Positions 32,736-40,252 of a DNA stretch of 64,000 bases are shown here, one piece after another. A program made the position numbers and the translations under genes. How positions within the stretch are numbered: the first letter of the stretch is position 1; each line of letters begins with the position of its first letter. A model generated the notes under the pieces. It saw only the letters and a program-made list of their open reading frames with translations, ran no database searches and was not told the DNA's origin. Location: positions 103,563 to 167,562 of the forward strand of contig JBHOQX010000104.1 of the NCBI GenBank assembly GCA_042408595.1, written 5' to 3'. Source of the DNA: JBHOQX01 sp042408595 (lineage in GTDB: Bacteria; Chloroflexota; Chloroflexia; Chloroflexales; Roseiflexaceae).

Positions 32736-33160
32736 ATGCGAGAGATGACCCGCGACGAGGCGCTCCCCTTCCTGGTGCAGCGCCCGCGCACCGCGATCAT
32801 CGCGACCGTGCGGTCGACGGCGCGCCGCACACCGCGCCGCTCTGGATCGACCTGGACGGCGAGCTCCTCATTTTCACATGCTGGCGCACCTCGATGAAGG
32901 CCGCCAACATGCGGCGCGACCCGCGCGTCTCGATCGGCGTGGACGAAGAGACGCTGCCCTACGCCGCTGTGCTTGGAGAGGGAACCGCGGCGATCGAGGA
33001 GTGTCCGCCGGCTATTCGCCCATGGATGACGCGCCTGGCCCGGCGCCACGTGGGCGACGACCTGGCTGAGAGCTACGGCCGGCACAACGGTGTGCCGGGC
33101 GAGATGCTGGTGCGCGTCACCCTCACACGAGTCATCGCGCATGCGGGGATCGCCGATTAG
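32736..33160 (+). pseudogene. pyridoxamine-5'-phosphate-oxidase-like flavoprotein, frameshifted
   Basis: The first part encodes MREMTRDEALPFLVQRPRTA, typical of PPOX-class F420/FMN oxidoreductases. After about residue 26 the frame shifts: shifting by one base gives HTAPLWIDLDGELLIFTCWR and then MKAANMRRDPRVSIGVDEE to the end at 33160. One missing G near 32811-32814 explains the break. The restored protein would be about 141 residues. AGGAG lies 11 bases before the ATG. Confidence 0.65.
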
Positions 33161-33167
33161 CGCGGAA

Positions 33168-33304
33168 TTCAAAGTTCGCGTTCAAAAGCTCCAGGACATA
33201 CGCGATCACCCGTAGCGCAGGAGATGTGGACGACCCGGGCCCGCCATGCGGTTCTTTTTTAGCGCGTGCACGCGCGCCGAAGAATCTGAACGCTGAACTT
33301 TGAA
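33168..33304 (+). repeat. 137-bp element bounded by 17/18-bp inverted repeats
   Basis: Terminal arms at 33168-33184 and 33287-33304 (TTCAAAGTTCGCGTTCA and a complement with one bulged base) enclose a T6 run and the perfect palindrome GCGCGTGCACGCGC. Its core near 33258-33278 matches, at 19 of 21 positions, part of the element at 38638-38760. No gene is inside. Confidence 0.5.
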
Positions 33305-33320
33305 CGTGATCGAGGAGCAC

Positions 33321-34193
33321 ATGAGCCACGACCGACTCTACGGCGGCCACTCGGCCATTGCGCCGCTGCGCCGCGTGCTGGTGCGCCGCCCGGACGCCGC
33401 CTTCGGCGCGGCCGACCCCGAGCGCTGGCACTACACCAGCCAGCCCGACCTGCCGGCGGCGCTGGCCGAACACGACGCGCTGGCGGCTGCGCTGCGGGCC
33501 TTCGGCGCCGAGGTGATCTACCACGACACGCCGCTGCCCGACCACGCCGACGCGATCTTCGTGTTCGACCCCTCGCTGATCACCGACGCGGGGGCGATCA
33601 TCCTGTGCATGGGCAAGGAGCTGCGCCAGGGCGAGGAGGAGGCGCTCGCCCGCACCTACGAGCGGCTCGGCGTCCCGATCCTCGCCCGGCTGCACGGCGC
33701 CGCCCGCGCCGAGGGCGGCGACATGCTCTGGCTCGACGAGCGAACCCTTGCGGTGGGCCTGGGCTTCCGCACCAACGCCGAGGGCCTGCGCCAGCTCGCC
33801 GCGGCGCTCGAGCCGCTTGGCGTGCGGGTGTTGCCGGTCGAGCTGCCGTACCACGCCGGCCCGGCCGCCTGCCTGCACCTGCTCTCGCTGATCAGCCTCG
33901 TCGATGAGCGGCTGGCGGTGGTCTATCCGCCGCTGATAGCGGTGCCGTTCTGGCAGGAGCTACGGCGGCGCGGCTTCCGGCTGGTCGAGGTGCCGCCAGA
34001 GGAGTTCGACTCGCTTGGGCCGAACGTGCTGGCGCTCGCGCCGGGTGAGTGCCTGATGCTGGAGGGCAACCCGGTGACGCAGGCGCGCCTGGCGGCTGCC
34101 GGCTGCGAGGTGCGGACCTACCGCGGCGACGAGATCTCGCGCAAGGCCGAAGGCGGGCCGACCTGCCTCACTCGGCCGCTACTGCGGGCGTAG
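33321..34193 (+). CDS. DDAH/arginine-deiminase-fold amidinohydrolase
   Basis: The 290-residue product has the pentein fold landmarks used by dimethylarginine dimethylaminohydrolases: an acidic EGGDMLWLD, a histidine in PYHAGPAACLHLLS and a catalytic Cys in GGPTCLTRPLL at the C-terminus. It should cleave a guanidino group from arginine, dimethylarginine or a related compound. GAGG lies 5 bases before the ATG. No arginine-pathway genes are adjacent. Confidence 0.85.
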   Translation: MSHDRLYGGHSAIAPLRRVLVRRPDAAFGAADPERWHYTSQPDLPAALAEHDALAAALRAFGAEVIYHDTPLPDHADAIFVFDPSLITDAGAIILCMGKELRQGEEEALARTYERLGVPILARLHGAARAEGGDMLWLDERTLAVGLGFRTNAEGLRQLAAALEPLGVRVLPVELPYHAGPAACLHLLSLISLVDERLAVVYPPLIAVPFWQELRRRGFRLVEVPPEEFDSLGPNVLALAPGECLMLEGNPVTQARLAAAGCEVRTYRGDEISRKAEGGPTCLTRPLLRA

Positions 34194-34205
34194 CCGCGCT
34201 TGCCT

Positions 34206-34355
34206 ATCCGCCAATCGTCGCCTCTTTCAGCGGGCGCGGGGTGCTATAATGGAAGCTCGCGTGCGCGAAAGGAGCTGCCCCGGTGCCTGCCCTGCCAACC
34301 GGATGTGTCACCTTTCTGTTCACCGATATGGTCGGAAGTACCGCGTTGTGGGAGC
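34206..34355 (+). repeat. direct repeat, copy 1 (cyclase promoter and first 24 codons)
   Basis: These 150 bases match 35281-35430 with 8 mismatches and no gaps (about 95 percent). They include an extended -10 promoter, the ribosome-binding site and the first codons of a class III cyclase. The two copies enclose a lower-GC segment carrying a CPBP protease gene. Confidence 0.85.
34242..34250 (+). promoter_or_regulatory. extended -10 promoter of the truncated cyclase copy
   Basis: TGCTATAAT is identical to the element at 35317. AAAGGAG lies 25 bases further on, before the GTG start. Confidence 0.6.
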
Positions 34356-34381
34356 TCCATCCGTGGTTGCTGGGCCCCTGA
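34283..34381 (+). pseudogene. truncated class III adenylate/guanylate cyclase, copy 1
   Basis: The GTG start gives MPALPTGCVTFLFTDMVGST, the canonical opening of Chloroflexota cyclase-domain proteins, but the frame leaves the family after about 25 residues and stops at 34379. Only 32 residues remain. It is a broken duplicate of the gene at 35358. Confidence 0.75.
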
Positions 34382-34523
34382 GCGCCATAGCCGCGATCGT
34401 TACTCCATGTGCTCGTAACGTGGGGGCGAAGTAATGACCTGGAGTCAGGCGTTCAATTCGCGTCGCCTAGACAGCTATCAACAGAAAGCGCACGCAGGGG
34501 ATATACAGGTAGGGAGGTAGTAC

Positions 34524-35210
34524 ATAGGCACTGCATCCACACCTCTGCAGAGGCGTCCTGTTTCCTTCGCAACCTGGATCGGCCTGCTCATCTCCTTGGT
34601 CGGCCTTCCGGCGTCTACATTCGCCTTGCGATGGCTACTACCGAGGCCGGTGAATTTTATACTCATTTTGGTGTTGATCTTCGCGCTTGAGTGGATTGCC
34701 GCGCTGGCGATACTGGCGATTGTCCTCTTGCTTGAACGCCAGCCACTAAGCTCGATTCATCTACAATGGCCGACGTGGAAGCAGACGGGATGGGCGATCA
34801 TTTTCTGGGTGCTGGGGCTATGCTCGTTCGCTGTTTCCTCGCAACTGGTTCGAATCCTCGGGCTAGGCACCATTAATATCTCTGTATTCGCACGTGTTCC
34901 CTTATCACTACGCCTGGCCATTCCGCTGACTGCCGGCGTCTGTGAGGAGCTGCTGTTTCGCGGCTATGTCATCGAGCGCGTTCGCATGCTCACCGGAAGC
35001 ATCTGGCTGGGGGCGGTTATCTCTCTGATCGGTTTTACCGTGGCCCACCTGGCAGGGTTTGGGTTGGCCGGCGCGATCCAGATCGGCGTGTGGGCCATTG
35101 TTGTGACCCTGCTCTATGTCTGGCAACGCAACGTGGTCGCCTGCATGCTGATGCACGCGCTCAACGACGCGTACGCATATGTGTTGATTCCGCTTCTGTT
35201 CCGTATCTAA
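34524..35210 (+). CDS. CPBP-family intramembrane metalloprotease
   Basis: The protein has several membrane helices and the Abi/CPBP motifs: CEELLFRGYVIER (EExxxR), FTVAHL (FxxxH) and MLMHALND (HxxxN). A strong GGGAGG (34512-34517) is 6 bases before an ATA codon at 34524, the position where an ATG would be expected; the first canonical start codon is TTG at 34596, inside the first hydrophobic segment. Base composition is clearly lower in GC than the neighbours. It lies between the two cyclase-head repeats and was probably acquired as a unit. CPBP proteins process prenylated or bacteriocin-related peptides. Confidence 0.75.
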   Translation: MGTASTPLQRRPVSFATWIGLLISLVGLPASTFALRWLLPRPVNFILILVLIFALEWIAALAILAIVLLLERQPLSSIHLQWPTWKQTGWAIIFWVLGLCSFAVSSQLVRILGLGTINISVFARVPLSLRLAIPLTAGVCEELLFRGYVIERVRMLTGSIWLGAVISLIGFTVAHLAGFGLAGAIQIGVWAIVVTLLYVWQRNVVACMLMHALNDAYAYVLIPLLFRI

Positions 35211-35280
35211 TCCCCTACGCGTGCCCACGCGGCGCCCGCGCCAGCGTGCTAGCTCCGGCGCGCCAGCGTAGCACTCGTCC

Positions 35281-35430
35281 ATCCGTCAATCGTCGCATCT
35301 TTCAGCGGGCGCGGGGTGCTATAATGGAAGCTCGCATGCGCGAAAGGAGCTACCCCGGTGCCTGCCCTGCCAACCGGATGTGTCACCTTTCTGTTCACCG
35401 ACATCGTCGGAAGCACCGCATTGTGGGAGC
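35281..35430 (+). repeat. direct repeat, copy 2 (cyclase promoter and first 24 codons)
   Basis: This is the partner of 34206-34355. Here the cyclase gene continues beyond the repeat. The extended -10 TGCTATAAT lies at 35317-35325. Confidence 0.85.
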
Positions 35431-36071
35431 GCTACCCCGGCGAGATGCCGCAGGCCCTCGCGCGCCACAACGAGATCGTGCGCGCGGCGGTGGAGGCGCA
35501 CCGCGGCGTCGTCTTCCGCACCGGCGGCGACGCCTTCTACACCGCGTTCGCCGAGGCGCCGGATGGCGTGGCGGCGGCGCTCGCCGCCCAGCGCGCCCTG
35601 CTGGCAGCGGCGTGGGGCGCGGTCGGCGCGCTGCGGGTGCGGATGGCGCTGCACACCGGCCAGGTCGAGCTGGTCGACAGCGACTACATCGGCCGGCCGC
35701 TCAACCGTGTCGCCCGCCTGCTGGCCGTGACCTACGGCGGGTAGGTGCTGCTGTCGCAGAAGACCGCCCACCTGGTGGTGGGCGCGCTGCCGCCCGGGGC
35801 CAGCCTGCGCGATCTGGGCGAACACTGCCTGCGCGATCTCGCCCAGGCCGAGCGGATCTTCCAGCTTGTCGCGTCCGGTCTGCCGACCCAGTTCCCGCCG
35901 CTGCCGACCCTCGCGCCACCGCCGCACACGGCGCTGCCCGCCGGCTGGCATCAGGCGAAGCTGCCCGGCATGCCCAGCCCGGACTACGAGGCGCTGTTCG
36001 AGCGCGAACGGGAGCGCCAGCGCCGCGCCCGCCGGCTGCGGCCAGACGACACGGGCGACCTCTTCTCGTGA
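35358..36071 (+). pseudogene. class III adenylate/guanylate cyclase with an internal amber stop
   Basis: The frame opens MPALPTGCVTFLFTDIVGST, with the metal-binding Asp of the cyclase homology domain, and has TGGDAFYTAF and RVALHTG-like RVRMALHTGQVELVDSDYIG. Codon 129 is TAG, where GGQVLLSQ is expected; CAG to TAG is one transition. The same frame resumes with VLLSQKTAHLVV and LRDLGEHCLRDLAQAE, typical of the domain's end, and runs to 36071. Unread, the gene would give a 237-residue cyclase. It overlaps the next gene by one base. Confidence 0.8.
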
Positions 36072-37324
36072 TGGAAGCGGCCATGGACCAACAGATCCTC
36101 GGCCGGGTGCCGCTCTTCGCTGACCTGCCCGACAACGAGCTGGGGTATCTCGTGCAGGCGCTGCGCCGCACCAGCGCCACGCCCGGCACGATCCTTTTCC
36201 GTGAAGGGGATCGCGGCGATCGCCTGTTCATTATCCTCGACGGCGAGATCGAGATCGTGCAGGCGCTCGGCACTCCCGACGAGCGGTTGATCGGCGTGCG
36301 CGGCCCGGGCGAGTTCGTCGGCGAGATGAGCTTCTTCGCCCACGATGGCCGGCGGATGGCGGCCGGCCGCGCCCGCTCGCCGGTGCAGCTGCTGGAGATG
36401 ACCCGCGCCGACTTCGATGCCCTGCTGCACCGCCAGCCGACACTGGCCTACGAGCTGGTACGCGTGCTGAGCGTGCGCCTGGCCGAGGCCGCCGAGCAGA
36501 CGATCCAGGACCTGCGAGCGAGAAATGAGCAACTCACGCGCGTCTACCAGAAGCTGGAACGGGCGCAGGCGGCGCTGATCGAGAAAGAAAAACTCGAACA
36601 CGAGCTGAACGTCGCCCGGCAGATCCAGGAGCGGATGCTGCCGCGCGCCCTGCCGACGCTCGAAGGGTTCGCCTTCGGCGCGCGGATGGTGCCGGCGCGC
36701 GTCGTCAGCGGCGACTTTTTCGACTTTGTCGGCCTCGGGCCGGCGCGCGTCGGCATCGCGATCGGCGATGTTTGCGGCCATGGGCTGCCGGCGGCGCTGC
36801 TCATGGCGCTTACTCGCAGCGTGCTGCGTGTCGAGGCCAGCCGCGGTGCGCCCCCGGACGAGGTGCTGCGCCGGGTGAACCTGCACTTGCTGGACGCCGG
36901 CGACGGCGGTACGTTCGTCACGGCGATCTACGGCGTGCTCGAGCGTGAGGCCCGCACCTTCACCTACGCGCGCGCCGGCCACGATCTGCCGATCATCCTC
37001 GACGCGGCGGGCGCGCCCATCCTCACCCCGTTCGACTGGGGCCATCCGCTGGGGATCGATCCGCGGGTGTCGCTGGATGTCCAGCAGGTCGCCGTGCCGC
37101 CTGGCGGCCTGCTGGTGCTGCACACCGATGGCATGACCGAGGCAATGAGCGAGGATGGCACGCTCTTCGAGGCGCACCGGCTGCACGCCGCCCTGCGCGA
37201 GCGGGCGCACCTCGCCCCGCAGCCGCTGGTCGATGCGCTGGTGGCGCTGATCGAGGGCTACCGCGGCGCCGCGCCCCAACACGACGATGCGACGCTGGTG
37301 GTCGCCCGGGCGCCATCAGCCTAG
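36071..37324 (+). CDS. cyclic-nucleotide-binding PP2C (SpoIIE/RsbU-type) phosphatase
   Basis: The 417-residue product has an N-terminal cNMP-binding domain (about 5-125) with LFREGDRGDRLFII and GEFVGEMSFF, a coiled coil (about 130-185), and a C-terminal PP2C-like domain with SGDFFDFV, IGDVCGHGLPAALLMAL, ARAGHDLPIIL and DDATLVVAR, which hold the metal-binding Asp residues. It should dephosphorylate a partner protein, such as an anti-sigma antagonist, in response to a cyclic nucleotide. Its ATG overlaps the cyclase stop (TGATG), so the pair looks like one signalling unit. Confidence 0.9.
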   Translation: MEAAMDQQILGRVPLFADLPDNELGYLVQALRRTSATPGTILFREGDRGDRLFIILDGEIEIVQALGTPDERLIGVRGPGEFVGEMSFFAHDGRRMAAGRARSPVQLLEMTRADFDALLHRQPTLAYELVRVLSVRLAEAAEQTIQDLRARNEQLTRVYQKLERAQAALIEKEKLEHELNVARQIQERMLPRALPTLEGFAFGARMVPARVVSGDFFDFVGLGPARVGIAIGDVCGHGLPAALLMALTRSVLRVEASRGAPPDEVLRRVNLHLLDAGDGGTFVTAIYGVLEREARTFTYARAGHDLPIILDAAGAPILTPFDWGHPLGIDPRVSLDVQQVAVPPGGLLVLHTDGMTEAMSEDGTLFEAHRLHAALRERAHLAPQPLVDALVALIEGYRGAAPQHDDATLVVARAPSA

Positions 37325-37335
37325 TGGAGGACCGC

Positions 37336-38481
37336 ATGAGCAGCACCTCTCCCTACGGCTTCGCCACCCGCGCGATCCACGCCGGGCAGGACCCCGACCC
37401 CGCCACCGGCGCGGTGATCGTCCCGATCTACCAGACCTCGACCTTCGCCCAGGAGGACGTCGGCGTCCACAAGGGGTACGAATACGCCCGTACCGGTAAC
37501 CCGACCCGCACCGCACTGGAGACGGCGCTGGCCGCGCTGGACAGCGGCGCGCACGCGCTGGCGTTCGCGTCCGGGCTGGCCGCCGAGACGACCGTCATGC
37601 TGGCGCTCTCCGCCGGCGACCACGTGGTCTGCGGCGACGACGCCTACGGCGGCACCTACCGCCTGTTCAGCAAGGTCTTCGCGCGGCACGGGCTGGCGTT
37701 CGAGTATGTGGACACCAGCGACCCGGAGAACGTCGCCGAGGCGATCCGCCCCCAGACCAGGCTGGTCTGGCTGGAGACGCCGACCAACCCGCTGCTGAAG
37801 CTGGCCGACATCCGGGCGATCAGCGGGCTGGCGCGAGCGCGGGGGGCGCTCACGCTGGTGGACAACACCTTTGCCTCGCCCTACTTCCAGCGCCCGCTGG
37901 AATTGGGCGCGGACCTGGTGCTGTACAGCACGACCAAGTACATGGGCGGGCACTCGGATGTCGTCGGCGGGGCGCTGGTGATGAACGACAGCGGTCTGTA
38001 CGAGCGGCTGAAATACCTGCAGAACGCCGCCGGGGGCGTGCCGGGGCCGTTCGACGCGTGGCTGGTGCTGCGCGGCCTGAAGACGCTGGCGGTGCGCATG
38101 CGGGCCCACGAGGCCAACGCGCTCGCCGTAGCGCGCTTCCTGGAGGAGCACCCGGCGGTGGAGCGGGTGCTCTATCCGGGACTGCCGTCGCACCCGCAGC
38201 ATGCCCTGGCGCGCGCGCAGATGTCCGGCTTCGGGGGGATGGTCTCGCTGGCGCTGCGCGGCGGCGAGCCTGCCGCCCGCGAGATGGTGCGGCGCACGCG
38301 GCTCTTCACCCTGGCCGAGAGCCTGGGCGGCGTGGAAAGCCTGATCGAGCTGCCCGCCGCTATGACGCACGCCAGCGTCGCCGGCTCGCCGCTGGAGGTG
38401 CCGCCGGGGCTGGTGCGGCTCTCCGTGGGTATCGAGGACGCCAGCGACCTGATCGCCGATCTGGAGCAGGCGCTCGCCTAG
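37336..38481 (+). CDS. Cys/Met metabolism PLP enzyme (cystathionine gamma-synthase/lyase type)
   Basis: The 381-residue product has PIYQTSTF, YEYARTGNPTR, SGLAAETTVMLAL, ETPTNPLLK, VDNTFASPYFQRPL and the PLP lysine in YSTTKYMGGHSDVVGG, ending SVGIEDASDLIADLEQAL. Cystathionine gamma-synthase, gamma-lyase and methionine gamma-lyase share these motifs; the exact reaction is not resolved. TGGAGG lies just before the ATG at 37336, 11 bases after the phosphatase stop. Confidence 0.93.
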   Translation: MSSTSPYGFATRAIHAGQDPDPATGAVIVPIYQTSTFAQEDVGVHKGYEYARTGNPTRTALETALAALDSGAHALAFASGLAAETTVMLALSAGDHVVCGDDAYGGTYRLFSKVFARHGLAFEYVDTSDPENVAEAIRPQTRLVWLETPTNPLLKLADIRAISGLARARGALTLVDNTFASPYFQRPLELGADLVLYSTTKYMGGHSDVVGGALVMNDSGLYERLKYLQNAAGGVPGPFDAWLVLRGLKTLAVRMRAHEANALAVARFLEEHPAVERVLYPGLPSHPQHALARAQMSGFGGMVSLALRGGEPAAREMVRRTRLFTLAESLGGVESLIELPAAMTHASVAGSPLEVPPGLVRLSVGIEDASDLIADLEQALA

Positions 38482-38637
38482 TGCCATTGCAGATCGTTGA
38501 TTGCAGATTGCAGGGGTCGATGCGTGCAATCATGCGATCATGCACACCATGCTGCCTGCTGCAGCACTCGGGTGAAGTGCGGTGTGCAGCATGCGTCGTC
38601 CCTTCAACTGAGCCTCGAATGCTGCATTCTACACTTC

Positions 38638-38760
38638 GACAGGACGTACGCGTTCGCCCCGTATCGTGGGCGGTGCTTGTTTAGCGCGCGCACGCACGCC
38701 AAAGGAGAGGTCCCGGCGGCGCTGCGCCCCTCCAAACCTCCCCACCGCGTACGTCCTGTC
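38638..38760 (+). repeat. 123-bp element with 15-bp perfect terminal inverted repeats
   Basis: GACAGGACGTACGCG (38638-38652) is exactly complementary to 38746-38760. The interior shares a block near 38680-38700 with the element at 33168-33304 and another near 38721-38743 with the element at 63698-63860. It has no coding capacity. It resembles a non-autonomous, MITE-like repeat. Confidence 0.55.
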
Positions 38761-38782
38761 AATTGAACTTCGAGCCCGCCTC

Positions 38783-39061
38783 TCACCAAACGATGCTGAA
38801 GCCGCGCTCCTGGCCGGTCGGGGGCTCCCATGCCACCTCGACGCGCGAGACACTGGCGTGGGCCGGGCCTTTGTAGCAGCGACTGATCAACTGCTGCACC
38901 GCCGGCTGCGGCCCCTCGACCACGGCTTCCACCCGCCCGTCATCCAGGTTCCGTACCCAGCCGTTGACCCCGATCGAACGCGCCTGCTCGCGTGTGTAGG
39001 CGCGGAAATTGACCCCCTGAACCCGCCCGCTGATCGTAATGCGCGCTCGTACCTGCTGCAT
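38783..39061 (-). CDS. acyP: acylphosphatase
   Basis: The 92-residue product has the family motif GRVQGVNFRAYTREQA, with the phosphate-binding Arg, and GVNGWVRNLDDGRVE, with the catalytic Asn, plus VEAVVEGPQPAVQQL and the VAWEPP stretch. It hydrolyses carboxyl-phosphate bonds of acylphosphates such as 1,3-bisphosphoglycerate. AAGGAG lies about 10 bases before the ATG. Confidence 0.96.
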   Translation of the reverse strand: MQQVRARITISGRVQGVNFRAYTREQARSIGVNGWVRNLDDGRVEAVVEGPQPAVQQLISRCYKGPAHASVSRVEVAWEPPTGQERGFSIVW

Positions 39062-39122
39062 GGCGTCCCATCTCCTTGCTGCCTGAGCGGCCGCTACGCC
39101 GCGAGTCCAACAGGAAAGCGGC

Positions 39123-39145
39123 CGGCCCGCAGATGGGGCGGGCCG
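39123..39145 (-). repeat. 8-bp hairpin in the acylphosphatase leader
   Basis: CGGCCCGC (39123-39130) and GCGGGCCG (39138-39145) pair around a 7-base loop within the expected 5' untranslated region. It could slow or shape the transcript; nothing more can be said. Confidence 0.35.
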
Positions 39146-39180
39146 ACACCGCATCAGATGTCCCGTTGCCGGTGCAACCA

Positions 39181-39210
39181 ATTATATAATGAACGGACGA
39201 GTTCCGACAA
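39181..39210 (-). promoter_or_regulatory. promoter of acyP
   Basis: On the minus strand TTGTCG (39210-39205) and TATAAT (39186-39181) are 18 bases apart. Transcription would give a leader of about 110 bases to the acyP ATG. The box sits inside the locally symmetric ATTATATAAT. Confidence 0.6.
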
Positions 39211-39300
39211 GAGGTAGTATTTCCCAAAATTGCGCCGCCCCTGAGCTCACGCCGCGTCGGTTGCGGGCCGCCCCGCCGACACCCGTGGCGCGCGCCGGCC

Positions 39301-39957
39301 TTAAGGGTTCAGCTCTTCGGCCTGGCTAGTCGCGATGAAGATCACTCGCTCTCCGATATTGGTGGTACGGTCGGCCAGGCGTTCCAGCACATGCGCGACA
39401 TCGAGCAGGTGAATCGTGCATTCCAGGCGGCTCGGGTCGCTGCGCGCCGCATTGAGCAGCTCCTCGATCACCTGATCCTCGAGCGCATCCATCTTCTCGT
39501 CGGTATCGCCGAGCGAGTGCGCCAGATCGACATCCAGGTTCACGAACGAATCCAGGCTGGTGTGCAGCATCTGCTGTGCCAGCGCGCCCATCCGGAACAG
39601 GTTGGCTGGCACATCCACCAGCGTCGGCGCGGCCAGGCAGCGGAGGACGCGCTTGGCGATCCCCTTGGCATAGTCGCCGGAGCGCTCCAACTCGCCAACG
39701 ATCGCGATCGTCGCGTTGAGCGTGCGCAGGTCGGTCGCGACCGGGGCCTGTGTCGCCATGATGCGGAGAATCTGCTCCTCGATAAACGTGCGCGCCGCGT
39801 CTACCTCTGCATCCCCAGCGATCACCTGCTTGGCCAGCACGGAGTCCCAGGTCTCCAGCGCGCGCATCGCGTCCGTGAGCTGGTGCTCGACGCGGCTGCC
39901 CATCCGGAGCAGATCATCGTGTACGGCCTGGAGCTGGCGTTGATAATGTTCTCGCAT
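39301..39957 (-). CDS. phoU: phosphate signalling protein PhoU
   Basis: The 218-residue product is all-helical, with the two three-helix PhoU repeats: VEHQLTDAMRALETWD and RTFIEEQILRIMATQAPVATDLR in the first half, LDSFVNLDVDLAHSLGDTDEK and IHLLDVAHVLERLADRTTNIGER in the second, containing the acidic E/DxxxD metal-binding motifs. PhoU links the PstSCAB transporter to the phosphate two-component system. No pst genes are adjacent. The start is at ATG 39957. Confidence 0.94.
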   Translation of the reverse strand: MREHYQRQLQAVHDDLLRMGSRVEHQLTDAMRALETWDSVLAKQVIAGDAEVDAARTFIEEQILRIMATQAPVATDLRTLNATIAIVGELERSGDYAKGIAKRVLRCLAAPTLVDVPANLFRMGALAQQMLHTSLDSFVNLDVDLAHSLGDTDEKMDALEDQVIEELLNAARSDPSRLECTIHLLDVAHVLERLADRTTNIGERVIFIATSQAEELNP

Positions 39958-40095
39958 GACTTCAGAAGGCTCCTTCGGTCGAAAGACCGGCAGTGCAGGC
40001 GGGCGACCCGGGCGTCTCCAGGGCGAACATGCGACGCGTGACGGTGCACCGATGACGTCGGATCGTACCACGCTGCGCCGGACCCGTCAACGGCG

Positions 40096-40124
40096 TTGCC
40101 AACCGGGTGGGCGTCTGTTATACT
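40096..40124 (+). promoter_or_regulatory. sigma-70-type promoter of lepA
   Basis: TTGCCA (40096-40101) and TATACT (40119-40124) are 17 bases apart, and TGT before the -10 makes it extended as well. It lies in the divergent phoU-lepA spacer and points toward lepA, giving a leader of about 120 bases. Confidence 0.75.
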
Positions 40125-40193
40125 GCCGCTGCGCCGGCGCGGGGGATGCCGCGCCTGGTGTATCATAATGCGCCATATGGTATCGCGCCGGTG

Positions 40194-40219
40194 TTAAGAT
40201 AAGGTTAAGCAGACGTAAG
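40194..40219 (+). repeat. three direct TTAAG/GTAAG repeats
   Basis: TTAAG at 40194 and 40205 and GTAAG at 40215 recur at 11 and 10 bases in the phoU-lepA spacer, the helical spacing of Pho-box-type sites. They lie downstream of the lepA promoter. A PhoB-like regulator is only a suggestion, from the neighbouring phoU. Confidence 0.3.
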
Positions 40220-40252
40220 GGATTCGTGCTACGGCCGGGATCGACAGACGCA

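Noticed and set aside
34840..34870. TTCGAATCC-like string resembling a tRNA T-loop
   Set aside because: It lies inside the CPBP coding sequence and no acceptor, D or anticodon arms can be folded around it.
36071..37324. Reading the cyclic-nucleotide phosphatase as one 744-residue protein starting near 35090
   Set aside because: The upstream part is an out-of-frame shadow of the cyclase; the cNMP-binding domain begins properly at 36071.
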